From assembly GCA_965229445.1 (NCBI GenBank), contig OZ245876.1, forward strand, positions 2,170,001 to 2,234,000: 64,000 bases of DNA, given 5' to 3'. Shown here piece by piece: positions 1 through 9,961 of this stretch (position 1 is its first letter; each line of letters begins with the position of its first letter). Origin of the DNA: Owenweeksia sp965229445. GTDB taxonomy: Bacteria > Bacteroidota > Bacteroidia > Flavobacteriales > Schleiferiaceae. The notes beneath the pieces are model-generated. The model was given only the letters and a program-made list of their open reading frames with translations, was not told the DNA's origin and made no database searches. The position numbers and the translations under genes are program-made.

Positions 1-300
1 AGGCAAGTCTTCAGACTCGGAGGACGGGATTACCTCTCCCGCTAAGGCGGGATCAGTGATCCCTGGAGGGGTAACAACAAACATCACAAACCTCATGGCT
101 GACGCCATGTTGCTTTTTTTTGTTGGTTCCCTCACTTGAATGCAAGTCTTCAGACTCAGAGGACGGGATTACCTCTCCCGCTAAGGCGGGATCGGTGATC
201 CCTGGAGGGGTAACAACAAACATCACAAACCCCATGGCTGACGCCATGTTGCTTTTTTTTAGTTGGTTCATCCTCACTTGAATGCAAGCATTCAGACTCG
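1..300. repeat. Tandem structured repeat, about 140 bp period, 2+ copies
   Basis: A roughly 140-bp unit begins near position 3, again near 142, and a third partial copy starts at 284, so the spacing is 139-142 bp. Each unit carries an inverted repeat (TCCCGC-TAAG-GCGGGA), then GGATC/GATCC, then on the plus strand a CATGGC-TGAC-GCCATG hairpin followed shortly by a run of 7-8 T. That end reads as an intrinsic terminator. Just before the hairpin is AAACATCACAAACC, which is also found in the trailer of the neighbouring tRNA-Ser on the opposite strand. The short open frame at 53-277 minus lies wholly inside the repeats and is not taken as a gene. The array runs off the left edge of the window. Confidence 0.8.
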
Positions 301-311
301 GCTGATCCTAC

Positions 312-339
312 AAAAAAAACCCCGCTATTCGCGGGGTTT
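312..339 (-). terminator. Intrinsic terminator of tRNA-Ser
   Basis: On the minus strand, downstream of the tRNA 3' end, a GC-rich hairpin (AACCCCGC, loop GAATA, GCGGGGTT) is followed by a run of T, seen on the plus strand as the A-run at 312-319. This is a classic rho-independent terminator. Confidence 0.85.
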
Positions 340-347
340 GTGATGTT

Positions 348-437
348 TGGCGGTGAGAGCGGGATTCGAACCCGCGGTACGATTGCTCGTACGGCAGTTT
401 AGCAAACTACTGGTTTAAGCCACTCACCCATCTCACC
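348..437 (-). tRNA. tRNA-Ser (anticodon GCU)
   Basis: Read on the minus strand from 437, the gene starts GGTGAGA, pairing with TCTCACC at 352-358 as the acceptor stem. It has the D-arm and a long variable arm typical of class II tRNAs (CGTACGAGCAATCGTACG), and a T-arm with GGTTCGAATCC. The anticodon loop reads TTGCTAA, so the anticodon is GCU, decoding AGC/AGU serine codons. The 3' CCA is encoded (348-350), so the gene spans 90 bases including CCA. A hairpin terminator follows directly. Confidence 0.95.
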
Positions 438-1286
438 AAAATTTATCCCAATCAGGCTTTCAGGGCAGATTCTATACTTTCCTGCTCACCATAACGGGGC
501 TGCAAATTTAGTTAAACATCAATTCTGCACAAGTAAAATTCAATATAGCTTCATTCATCTTGAAAGTATTCATTAATTCACAAATCAAATCCGGCTTTTA
601 AAACTAACTAACCCATAATTCCCATAAATACTATTTCACCAGCATTCCTCATTAACAAATTACCTCAATCAAACAAACTTGAATATTATTATATTGATTT
701 TCAGAATATTACACTGGTTTATTTGCCTGATATATGCCTCATTCACAGAAATTTCTATAAATATCTTCAGATTGGAATTTTAGTGGGTAGCTTCAAAATA
801 CAGCGTTTAAAGAGTCACCGATGATTCCACTACATCAAAAAATCAAACTTTCTACTTAAGGATAGCATTACCAGCTTCTAACATTGTTAATAAATCTTGA
901 TAATTCCAATTAATGGAAAGTGTCAATTGATGCTAATTATCAGAATCTGAAGCGCAAAGATTTGGGATTTGTAATCCGCTTCTTACATCATTAGCCCTTT
1001 GTAGAACAAGGGATTACCTCACTCACTAGCATTCATCCATTATATTTGTCTCCGTCGGGTGAAAGCCTGATCATTTGAACAAGCATTTAGAAAACTCTAC
1101 TCGATTCGGTCTTGATTCCACATCTGGGAATCACATTTACGCGACCATGATCGAGGACTATGCAGCTCGTCAGAGCTAAAATTGATTGAAGAGGATATCC
1201 AGGGTGATATCCAGTTAGGAAACGTGTGGATGAATTCCTGAGATAGGTAGCACACTTATTTCAGGATGCAGCAAAACTGAAAGGTC
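438..1286. other. Long intergenic region, no gene recognised
   Basis: About 850 bp without a supported gene. The first half is AT-rich and the second half more balanced. It contains TATATTTG at 1041-1048, a perfect match to the Bacteroidota -7 box TAnnTTTG but with no clear -33 TTTG. It also holds an inverted repeat CCCTTTGT-AGA-ACAAGGG near 995-1012 and twin GGTGATATCC/GGATATCC words near 1193-1214. If the -7 box is real, the downstream adhesin gene would have a leader of over 200 nt. No coding remnant was recognised on either strand. Confidence 0.5.
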
Positions 1287-4200
1287 ATGAAACAAGTGTT
1301 AAGAATAATTCTGTTGGTTGGCAGTATTCTCCCCTTATCATCGGTAGCACATACTTATGGTAACAAGAACTCAATTGTAACCAAGAAAACGGATCCCGAG
1401 GTAGTCGCCACCTTGTCGGATAGAGATGCCATTCCCCTGGCCTTTCGTGCGGAACGCATGTATTGTTATGTGGCGGATAATCATAAGATCTACCAACTTC
1501 GCGGTGGTGTAACCAATGCCCATTGGGTAGAATTGGATATCGCCAGCAGCATGAAAATTCAGGGTCCTGCGGGGAGTCTGCCTTATATTGATCCTACTGG
1601 ATTGCTGGCCACCGATCTGAGATATTTGGGTAAAGCCAAGTATGATTTCTCCGGCGCCAATATTCTGGGGAGCGGACAGTATGTCAACGTAAATGGTATC
1701 GGTAACACGGTCAATGATCGTTCACACAATTCTCTCAACGCTTATAACTCCTACTCCGATGGCAATTATGTGCTAATGGTAGGTGAGCGCGATAGTGCCT
1801 TGGGACATTCGGGAGTAATTCTGGGTAGTGATATTAGCCTAAGAGCCAATCATCAGTTTGCCGCCGGTAAAGGATTGGTTGCCCAAACGGCCGGTGAAAT
1901 ACTTTTTGGTCAGTATAACCAGTATGCTGGCTCTAGCAGTAACCAGTGGTTGGGTTCAGACAAACTGCTTACACTTGGAAACGGAACGGGGATGAATAAT
2001 CGCAGCAATGCCCTGGTTATCTATAAGAATGGTGATGCCGTATTCAGTGGTGATGTTTCGGCTGCTAACCTATATAGCAAACTACAGGTTGATAGTATGT
2101 TTGTCGTGAACGGCGGTGGTGGCGGTACCGGAGTGGTTCAATCACTCAACCTTAGCGGTACAGCACTGACCATTACGGGCAGCAACACGGTAAATTTCTC
2201 TGGTTGGGATACCGATGCTTCGGATGATTTTTCGGGAGACTACAATGACCTTATTAATGCGCCAGCTGCTTTCAGCGGTAGCTATAACGATCTTACGAAT
2301 AAGCCGGCCTTATTTAGTGGGAATTACAACGACCTCACCAATAAACCGAACTTTGCCGGTTGGGATACCGATGCCTCAGATGATTTTTCCGGTGATTACA
2401 ATGACCTTATTAATGTTCCGGTTGCCTTTAGCGGAAACTATAATGACCTTACTAATAAGCCGGCTCTTTTTAGCGGTGATTACAATGACCTCGTCAATAA
2501 ACCGAGCTTTGCCGGCTGGGATACCGATGCCTCAGACGATTTTAACGGCGATTACAATGCCCTAACCAATAAGCCGACTCTTTTTAGTGGGGATTACAAT
2601 GACCTCAACAACAAACCGAGCTTTGCCGGTTGGGATACCGATGCCTCTGACGATTTTAATGGCGATTACAATGCCCTGACCAATAAACCCGATTTTTCGG
2701 GCTGGGATACAGATGCATCCGACGATTTTTCGGGAGACTATAATGACCTTAACAATCTCCCTGACATCTATGTGAAATCACAGGTAGACAGCGCCATAAT
2801 TGCGGGAGTAAATGGCAGTGCTATTCAAAACCTGAATCTAAATGGCACCAACTTGAACATTAGTGGTGGAAATACGGTAAACTTTTTAGGATGGGATACC
2901 GATGCCTCGGATGATTTTTCTGGTGATTATACTGATTTGGTTAACACGCCTACCCTCTTCTCTGGGAGCTACAATGATCTTACCAACAAGCCCAACCTCT
3001 TTAGTGGCGATTACAATGACCTCAACAACAGACCGAGCTTTAATGGTTGGGATAAAAATGCCGCCGATGACTTCTCTGGTGATTATATGGATCTGATTAA
3101 CCGGCCCAATTTTATTGGCTGGGATACGGATGCTTCTGATGATTTTAGCGGAGATTACAACGATCTGATAAATCAACCCGCACTGTTTAGCGGTAGCTAC
3201 AATGACCTGAGCAATAAGCCTAGTTTTGTTGGTTGGGATACCGATGCTTCTGACGATTTTAATGGCGATTACAATGCGCTCACCAATTTGCCAGACTTTA
3301 CAGGCTGGGATACCGATGCTTCGGATGACTTTAACGGGGATTACAACAACCTTACTAACCAGCCAAATTTTACCGGCTGGGATATGGATGCCTCAGATGA
3401 TTTTAGCGGCGACTACAATGCCCTCACCAATAAGCCTAATTTATTTAGTGGCGATTATAATGACCTGAGCAACAAGCCATCTGTGTATTCCAAACTTCAG
3501 GTTGACAGTATGTTTGTGGTGAATGGCGGCGGCGGTGGCGGCACCGTGCAAAACCTTAACCTGGCCGGTAGTCAACTTACCATTACTGGAGGAAATACCG
3601 TTAATTTCTCCGGTTGGGATACCGACGCTTCCGACGATTTCTCTGGTGACTACAACGATCTCTCTAATACCCCTGCACTCTTTAGTGGTAGCTATGCAGA
3701 TCTTACCAATAAACCAAGTTTTGCTGGATGGGATACGGACGCTTCAGATGATTTTAGTGGCGATTTTAATGATTTGAGCAATCTACCCAACTTTGCCGCC
3801 TGGGATCAAAATGCGGCGGATGATTTTAGCGGGGATTATGCTGACCTTACGAACACACCGACTCTATTTTCCGGAAACTATAATGACTTGACCAATAAGC
3901 CCAAATTGTTTGACGGTGATTACAACAAGCTTCTAAACAAGCCCACCTTTAGTGGCTGGGATACGGATGCTTCCGATGATTTTAGCGGAGATTACAATGA
4001 TCTGGTCAACCTGCCGAATCTGTATAATAAAAATCAGGTGGACAGCGCCATTGCCGCTAATGCCGGATCAGGAGGATTGTCTCAAAACCTCAATCTTGCA
4101 GGTTCCACTTTGAGTATCACCGGTGGAAACTCCGTTAATTTTGCCGGTTGGGATATGGATGCTTCCGATGACTTCTCTGGTGTTTACAGCGACTTAAACA

Positions 4201-4649
4201 GCATACCAACTGATTTCGCAGATGGCAAGATATCGTGGAATGAGCTGGATGCCAAACCTCAATTGTACACTGCTGCTGAGGTGGATAGCATAAAACAAGG
4301 CTTGATCGACAGTCTGGAAAGTTATGTAGACAGTGCCGTAATTTCTCAAGCGCATGCCGAACTGACCAGCAATAGAAATCTTGCAAAACAGGATTGTGGA
4401 AAAACCGTTTATGTAAAAAGCTCAACAGCTATCTTAACCATACCAAATGGTGCTAACTTGCCTTTTAATAGCCATATCGAATTAAGAGACTTTGGTTCAG
4501 GTGCACTCATTCTTGATGCCTCGGCAGTTACCTTGCGCGATGCTGCAGGGGATGTCATATCCGGAAACACCTCCGCCATCGTTATAGAAGATGTGGCTAT
4601 TACTGCCATTGGAAATGATGAATTCAAAATAATTGGTTTATACCAATAA
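1287..4649 (+). CDS. Secreted repeat adhesin, phage-tail-fibre-like
   Basis: A 1120-residue exported protein with an N-terminal signal peptide (hydrophobic stretch to about residue 20). A short GPAG collagen-like step lies near residue 92, and a passage near residues 230-255 resembles the region before the chaperone domain in Bacteroidota tail-fibre-like proteins (LGNG...SNALVIYKNGDAVFSGDV). From about residue 305 to 970 there are 16 copies of a G-W-D-x-D/N-A-x-D-D-F-S/N-G-x-Y unit interleaved with FSGxYNDLxNKP units. The YNDLTNKP motif is widespread in phage tail fibres. Four blocks start with a Y-x-K-x-Q-V-D-S linker followed by QNLNL...ITGGNTVNF, suggesting a trimeric beta stalk. The last 90 residues form a non-repeated tip. 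A surface fibre or adhesin is inferred; ligand unknown. The next gene starts 9 bp downstream. Confidence 0.75.
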   Translation: MKQVLRIILLVGSILPLSSVAHTYGNKNSIVTKKTDPEVVATLSDRDAIPLAFRAERMYCYVADNHKIYQLRGGVTNAHWVELDIASSMKIQGPAGSLPYIDPTGLLATDLRYLGKAKYDFSGANILGSGQYVNVNGIGNTVNDRSHNSLNAYNSYSDGNYVLMVGERDSALGHSGVILGSDISLRANHQFAAGKGLVAQTAGEILFGQYNQYAGSSSNQWLGSDKLLTLGNGTGMNNRSNALVIYKNGDAVFSGDVSAANLYSKLQVDSMFVVNGGGGGTGVVQSLNLSGTALTITGSNTVNFSGWDTDASDDFSGDYNDLINAPAAFSGSYNDLTNKPALFSGNYNDLTNKPNFAGWDTDASDDFSGDYNDLINVPVAFSGNYNDLTNKPALFSGDYNDLVNKPSFAGWDTDASDDFNGDYNALTNKPTLFSGDYNDLNNKPSFAGWDTDASDDFNGDYNALTNKPDFSGWDTDASDDFSGDYNDLNNLPDIYVKSQVDSAIIAGVNGSAIQNLNLNGTNLNISGGNTVNFLGWDTDASDDFSGDYTDLVNTPTLFSGSYNDLTNKPNLFSGDYNDLNNRPSFNGWDKNAADDFSGDYMDLINRPNFIGWDTDASDDFSGDYNDLINQPALFSGSYNDLSNKPSFVGWDTDASDDFNGDYNALTNLPDFTGWDTDASDDFNGDYNNLTNQPNFTGWDMDASDDFSGDYNALTNKPNLFSGDYNDLSNKPSVYSKLQVDSMFVVNGGGGGGTVQNLNLAGSQLTITGGNTVNFSGWDTDASDDFSGDYNDLSNTPALFSGSYADLTNKPSFAGWDTDASDDFSGDFNDLSNLPNFAAWDQNAADDFSGDYADLTNTPTLFSGNYNDLTNKPKLFDGDYNKLLNKPTFSGWDTDASDDFSGDYNDLVNLPNLYNKNQVDSAIAANAGSGGLSQNLNLAGSTLSITGGNSVNFAGWDMDASDDFSGVYSDLNSIPTDFADGKISWNELDAKPQLYTAAEVDSIKQGLIDSLESYVDSAVISQAHAELTSNRNLAKQDCGKTVYVKSSTAILTIPNGANLPFNSHIELRDFGSGALILDASAVTLRDAAGDVISGNTSAIVIEDVAITAIGNDEFKIIGLYQ

Positions 4650-4658
4650 TCTGCAGCA

Positions 4659-7600
4659 ATGAGAATTCTTGGAACTATCATAATATTACTGTATTGCAGT
4701 AGTATTGGGCTTGCTCAACGCACAGTACGCGATCATATGCGTGTGGGTAACAGTCAGCCTGATTCTACCGGCACTTATTTCTTCAGTATTCCTGAGAACG
4801 AGGATTTTGATTACCTGGTGGGTGATTTAGGCATCACCTCAAATATGCCTTCCGGCGTTCTGGATAATGATTTGTTCTATCTGAGAAACGATTCTCTCTT
4901 TACGAGATACTCCTTTGACTATGAGGGTTTTCTTCCAAACCCCTTGCAAGTAGTTGTCTCAAATGCCACCGGGTTGGATACTGTGGTGATAAACATAACT
5001 GATGTAAGCGGTAAATGGGATACCAATGGAAAAGCCGACGCTGACATCGCCAATAAGTATGAAAATGTAAAATTGGGTGATTATATAGTCTGGAATTACA
5101 CTTCCGGTATGGATCTACAACTGGCTGTACCCTCTATTGCCTCAGGCAAAAAGATTCTAATCCAGGGTAAAGCTTATGATAAGATTGAGCTGGATCTTCA
5201 GAATTGTGCCGGCTCAGGCGTCACCAATCGTACCATTGTCACTAATTTTTTAGGTCAGGTCCAAACCAAAGATGGTATTGTCTTAGACAATGCAACATAC
5301 GTGCGTATTACCGGGCAATATGATCCCATTAACTTCACCGGCCATCGATATTTTCCGGGTTGTGATAAAAATGGAAGTAGCGTCTCTTTTGGATACGCTC
5401 ACGGCACATTTGGTATTTATTACGACAACGAATGGCAATCGGAGACATCAGGCACCGGCTTAGAAATCAGCTCCAACAATACCGGGGTTGAAATAGACCA
5501 TCTGGAACTAGGCAATGGTGGTTTTACAGCGATCAGCATTGGATGGAAGAATACCTACAGTATTGCAGACAACACGCATATTCACCATAATTTTATTCAC
5601 GACGTTGGCTCGCAGGGGATCGTCTTAGGAGTCTTGGGCAGCTTTCCTCAGCAAATCTTCACCAATTGTGTCATAGAAAATAATGCATTAGTGCGTTGTG
5701 GCGGAGAATGCCTTCAAACGGCCTGGATATCCTCTGGTTCAATAGTTAGAAATAATTTCATGCATGGTGCAACAGACTGGAAAGATCCATTTGCTCGATG
5801 GCAGGATGGCGTAATCGAGTGGTTTTCTCTTGGAGGTGATATTGATGTCCAGAGCAATATTCTTATTGGAGGTGGATATCGCACCATGAATCTTACTACC
5901 AGAAACAACAATACACCATTTAGCTATGAGCTGGATACATTGAGATTTTTTAATAACCTCGTATATCGCAATCGCAGCAATGTTGCTGTATTTGCACATT
6001 CAACCTCCGATACTTTAACCCAGCTAAAATTTGACGGTAACTATTTTGGTAAACTGGGATATGACCTGGATGAAGTTTATCCCATTGGCGATACAACCAA
6101 TAACAAAGCCCTGGGATTGCATACCAAACCAGTGAGTATTGTAGTGAGCAATAACTCTTATGATTTTAGTATCGAAAACCTTACCGGAGGTTCTGCTAGT
6201 CCTACTTTCTCGAACAATAAGAAGCTTAATATCCCAGTACCGGAGTTTGAAAATTATCTGGGGACCCCGGTTGGATTTAATTATCTGAAAGTTAATAGAT
6301 ATGCTAGTGTGATTGGTTCGAGCACCAACTTCCCCAATACGGGCACCAACAAGGGAGATCCCGCATCCTGGGAAGTAAATGACATTGTACAAACATCCAA
6401 TAATCAAGGGAAAACACGATTCTACAAATGTCTTCAGGCTACCAATAACAGCTCCAATAATCCACCGGTTGATGATTCCAGCAACAGCACCTGGCAGTTA
6501 ATGACATGGCTAAAGCCCGACGGCAGTACCAGTTATTTTCCTCCAGATGACATCAAGCTTAAAGGGACAAATTACTACTTTACTCAAAGGGGTATAGGTG
6601 TTTCGGATAGCGTCTCCAACAATCCACCTCCACCACCTCCACCCATTCCCAACATTCCTCCAGTAGTGAGTATTGCCAACCCACTAGACAAATCAAAACT
6701 AGGTATCAATGACACCATCAATATCCTGGCAAGCGCTTCTGATCCAGATGGTGCAGTATTCTCCGTGAAACTGTTTGTAAACGGTCAACTGAATAAGATT
6801 GAATATTTCGCTCCTTATAACAATGAATTCATTCCAACCGCAACCGGTAGCTATGAATTCTTCGCGATCGCTTATGATAGTGATGGTGACAGCACAATTA
6901 GCGATACGGTCACAGTTTACATACTCAATCCTAATGCTTTCAATGTGTTGAACTTCACGAAGCATACCGGTGTGGACCATGGCACCACAAATGCCTCTCA
7001 AAACATGTTGGATTCTCTGGGAACGCTTATTGGCTTTAACGTAGATCTTGACTCTACGGGAACTTCTTTTAATTCATTGAGCAGCCTTCAGAACTACAGC
7101 GTTATTATTTTCAGCAACACCACGGGCAACAACCTGTTAAGCGGCATCCAGAGGGCAAACTTTGAATCTTATATGCAGAATGGAGGGTCTATGGTGGGTA
7201 TTCACGCCGTAGTAGACGCTCATCGTCATGCCACGGCCAATGGCACCGGCACCGGTACCTGGGATTGGTTACCAGAATTAGTCGGTGCGAGTTCCAACTT
7301 CTCACCCTCAGAAACCAGTTCAGGAACTACGGCTAGCGTACAAAAAGTAAACAGCCACTCCAGTGTGGATTTCCTCTCCAACACCTTTAATTATACCGGA
7401 GCTTTTCCATATTTCGAAGGAGGCTACTTTGACTCTACTGTAACACCCATTCTCAAGGTTCAATCTACGGGATCACAATCCTATGATGCACCTCGCTATT
7501 TAGCATGGTATAAATACCTGTCGGGTGGGGGGAAATTATTCTATACAGGACTGGGGCACAGTTCTAACGAATTTGACGCCAACCCAAATTTTCAGAACCA

Positions 7601-8981
7601 TATTTTACAAGCTATTCTATGGGCACAGGCCAATGCTCTGCCAGAAGTGTCCATTATCAATATTCAAAATGGTGACACGGTATATAAAAATGACGACATC
7701 GAAGTTCAGGCGGTTGCATATGACCCTGATGGCAATATTGATTCTGTATCTTTTGAAGTTGACAATGTGACTTATGCAACGGATGCGGACAGCGCCTATA
7801 AAGCGGATTACGTTGCTAAAAAAGTAGGAGTAAGAAATCTAAGTGTAACGGCTTATGATAATGATGGGGGCAAGAAAAAGTCCCAAATCATCAGTATTCA
7901 TGTTGTAGATACTACTGCTCCTTTTCAAAATGGTCGGACTTATGCTGATCTCGACCCGTACTTTACGCATGTTTATACTGCAGACAGCTCGCTTTACACA
8001 TTCAATCCCGCCCATGTAGTGTCTGATGGGGATACGGTAATGATGATGCTAGATAGAAAGCAGGTGCATGATGTGAAATGGATCGGCGACAGGTTCTCGA
8101 TTGTCTTACCTTCTATTCCACCCTTTCATGATGATGCTGCAGGTAAATATATATTCTTTCAAAACTCCAAGAATCAGGTTTATAATAAGGAAGTGCCGCC
8201 ATTTGGTTTACCGGCCGAAGCACACTATTTGGTAATGATCTTAGAGGGCCCCGGTTATGAAGGATACACTCAAAAGGTTCTAGGTTACAGAGACCGTAGA
8301 AACGGTGGATCCTATGAACTGAAATGGACCGGTAGCCCTGAGTTTTCTGATGGGGGAAGAATTGATGTAAACCGATATACCTGGATTCGGATCAAAGCTG
8401 ATGTTAACGGACAGGCGAAAATGTGGTTGAATGGTGTACCCTATAATGGTGGACAGACACTGAATGTAGGAACGGGAACCAGAAAGCAACTAGGCTATGG
8501 CACCCCTTCTCACATTGGTGAACACATCATGTTTGGATCCTGGTATCTAATTGGAGATACCTTCAACAATAATGAAATGGATTCCATAGAAACAATCTTT
8601 AATGATTTGTTTGATCTAGGTGCACCACCACCTGCACCGATAGCAGACAGTATATGGATTACCTGGGACAACAATCTGAAGCGCTGGGAAGCCAACTATG
8701 AGTATCTCAATACTCTGGGCATCCCTGAGGATCCCTCCAGAGTAGAATATCAATGGTTTGCTCCGGCCGATACTTCTTTTCCAGGTACCAATGTTATCGA
8801 CATTATTAAGCAAATTCCCGGCGCAAATGGGAAATACCTGAAAAGAGCTGACTATCCGTATTGGTTCCCCCCACCCTATCCATCTAAACACAATGTATAT
8901 CTTCGGGTAAAGGTTTATGATATTCAAGACAACACCTGGCGGTTCTTAAGATCTGACTCGGCCAAGGATCTGGCCAAGTAA
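4659..8981 (+). CDS. Large secreted beta-helix / ThuA / Ig-like multidomain protein
   Basis: A 1440-residue protein with a signal peptide (residues 1-19, ending GLAQ). Domain order by eye: a cadherin-like N-terminus; a right-handed parallel beta-helix region (about 130-530, with repeated VxxNxF and IxNN turns, as in pectate-lyase-like folds); a Pro-rich linker near 657; an Ig-like domain (667-757, PPVVSIANP...YDSDGDS); a ThuA-like, glutamine-amidotransferase-fold domain (757-990, with NTTG, YMQNGGSMVGIHA and YTGLGHS); a second Ig-like domain (993-1086); and a concanavalin/LamG-like domain (1090-1325, with RIKADVNGQAKMWLNG). No clear T9SS tail is seen at the C-terminus. The domains suggest polysaccharide binding or degradation at the cell surface, but no catalytic site was identified. 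It lies 9 bp after the adhesin and is probably co-transcribed. Confidence 0.75.
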   Translation: MRILGTIIILLYCSSIGLAQRTVRDHMRVGNSQPDSTGTYFFSIPENEDFDYLVGDLGITSNMPSGVLDNDLFYLRNDSLFTRYSFDYEGFLPNPLQVVVSNATGLDTVVINITDVSGKWDTNGKADADIANKYENVKLGDYIVWNYTSGMDLQLAVPSIASGKKILIQGKAYDKIELDLQNCAGSGVTNRTIVTNFLGQVQTKDGIVLDNATYVRITGQYDPINFTGHRYFPGCDKNGSSVSFGYAHGTFGIYYDNEWQSETSGTGLEISSNNTGVEIDHLELGNGGFTAISIGWKNTYSIADNTHIHHNFIHDVGSQGIVLGVLGSFPQQIFTNCVIENNALVRCGGECLQTAWISSGSIVRNNFMHGATDWKDPFARWQDGVIEWFSLGGDIDVQSNILIGGGYRTMNLTTRNNNTPFSYELDTLRFFNNLVYRNRSNVAVFAHSTSDTLTQLKFDGNYFGKLGYDLDEVYPIGDTTNNKALGLHTKPVSIVVSNNSYDFSIENLTGGSASPTFSNNKKLNIPVPEFENYLGTPVGFNYLKVNRYASVIGSSTNFPNTGTNKGDPASWEVNDIVQTSNNQGKTRFYKCLQATNNSSNNPPVDDSSNSTWQLMTWLKPDGSTSYFPPDDIKLKGTNYYFTQRGIGVSDSVSNNPPPPPPPIPNIPPVVSIANPLDKSKLGINDTINILASASDPDGAVFSVKLFVNGQLNKIEYFAPYNNEFIPTATGSYEFFAIAYDSDGDSTISDTVTVYILNPNAFNVLNFTKHTGVDHGTTNASQNMLDSLGTLIGFNVDLDSTGTSFNSLSSLQNYSVIIFSNTTGNNLLSGIQRANFESYMQNGGSMVGIHAVVDAHRHATANGTGTGTWDWLPELVGASSNFSPSETSSGTTASVQKVNSHSSVDFLSNTFNYTGAFPYFEGGYFDSTVTPILKVQSTGSQSYDAPRYLAWYKYLSGGGKLFYTGLGHSSNEFDANPNFQNHILQAILWAQANALPEVSIINIQNGDTVYKNDDIEVQAVAYDPDGNIDSVSFEVDNVTYATDADSAYKADYVAKKVGVRNLSVTAYDNDGGKKKSQIISIHVVDTTAPFQNGRTYADLDPYFTHVYTADSSLYTFNPAHVVSDGDTVMMMLDRKQVHDVKWIGDRFSIVLPSIPPFHDDAAGKYIFFQNSKNQVYNKEVPPFGLPAEAHYLVMILEGPGYEGYTQKVLGYRDRRNGGSYELKWTGSPEFSDGGRIDVNRYTWIRIKADVNGQAKMWLNGVPYNGGQTLNVGTGTRKQLGYGTPSHIGEHIMFGSWYLIGDTFNNNEMDSIETIFNDLFDLGAPPPAPIADSIWITWDNNLKRWEANYEYLNTLGIPEDPSRVEYQWFAPADTSFPGTNVIDIIKQIPGANGKYLKRADYPYWFPPPYPSKHNVYLRVKVYDIQDNTWRFLRSDSAKDLAK

Positions 8982-9100
8982 CAGAAGTGGGGTCTATGGT
9001 CGTTGTTATGCGGATTTTATCGAAAAACAATCCATGCCTGAATCAAACTTTCTAAATTTACCCTAACTACACTGGCAAACAACAGCCACAGCAAGGTAAT

Positions 9101-9961
9101 ATGTCGCCGAAACTCTCCAATCTGCTCAATCGCTCATCGGTAAAACTCACCGGTAAAAACTTCGATTCTCATAGAAAGGTTTTTAAAAACACTTTGCGCA
9201 GGAAATTTGTGGGAGCAGTAGACAACAAGTTTCTCTTTATTCTCTCTCCTCCTTTTTGTGGCAGCACTTTACTCAATCAGGTGATTTCTACTTCACAATT
9301 TGTTTCGGTGAACAATGAGGTAGATACCCGTGAAGGACAAACCCTACCTGAGGTGCGTAAGATGATGTTCGATCACCATCAAAGATGGGATGAAAACTTG
9401 GTGCTAGACTGGCCCTTCATCAAGAAGATTTGGCTCAAATACTGGGATCGTACCAAACCCATTTTATTGGAGAAAAGTCCACCTAATATTGTGCGCGCAG
9501 CCAAACTTCAGGAACATTTTGCCCCCTCCTACTTCATTATTTTCCATCGCAATCCATACGCTCACGTGGAGAGTCTTATTAATCGGAAAAATCCCGATCT
9601 CGAAGAAGCGGCCAGATTCTCTATAAGATGCCTGCAACATCAAAAAAGAAATTTAGAAAACCTGAAGAATCATATTCACATCAGTTACGAGCAGCTCACG
9701 AACGCACCGGAAAGTGTAGTGAACCAACTTCAAGAAATGTTACCTGAACTTACCGATATCAACATTGAACAGAACTTTACCGCCCATAACTTTAAGAAGG
9801 AAAAGGCGATGAAGATTACCAACTTAAACCAAGAGAAGATCGGTAAATTGAATCCTGATCAGATGGAAAGAATCAATCAAATCTTTGAACCGCATGGTGA
9901 GCTTCTACAATTCTTTGATTACGATCTGGTTGAAACAAATACTAATAGCAATTCCGGATGA
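9101..9961 (+). CDS. Sulfotransferase family protein
   Basis: A 286-residue cytosolic protein. The 5' PAPS-binding loop is visible near residues 49-61 (LSPPFCGSTLLNQ, a P-loop-like PSB motif after a beta strand). The 3'-phosphate-binding region follows a FHRNPYAHVESL stretch, where an R in a strand-turn-helix is usual in this fold. Proteins of this group transfer sulfate from PAPS to hydroxyls of glycans or other acceptors. Its last 4 bases overlap the start of the next sulfotransferase, indicating translational coupling. Together with the branching glycosyltransferase and flippase downstream this suggests a sulfated surface glycan. Acceptor unknown. Confidence 0.75.
   Translation: MSPKLSNLLNRSSVKLTGKNFDSHRKVFKNTLRRKFVGAVDNKFLFILSPPFCGSTLLNQVISTSQFVSVNNEVDTREGQTLPEVRKMMFDHHQRWDENLVLDWPFIKKIWLKYWDRTKPILLEKSPPNIVRAAKLQEHFAPSYFIIFHRNPYAHVESLINRKNPDLEEAARFSIRCLQHQKRNLENLKNHIHISYEQLTNAPESVVNQLQEMLPELTDINIEQNFTAHNFKKEKAMKITNLNQEKIGKLNPDQMERINQIFEPHGELLQFFDYDLVETNTNSNSG

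Noticed and set aside
53..277. Open frame on the minus strand
   Set aside because: It lies entirely within the tandem structured repeat and duplicates its sequence, so it is repeat-derived.
2886..3176. Open frames on both strands inside the adhesin gene
   Set aside because: They are shadows of the regular DNA repeat and carry no independent features.
1287..8981. Prophage
   Set aside because: The tail-fibre-like motif is the only phage-like feature; no capsid, terminase or integrase is seen in the window.
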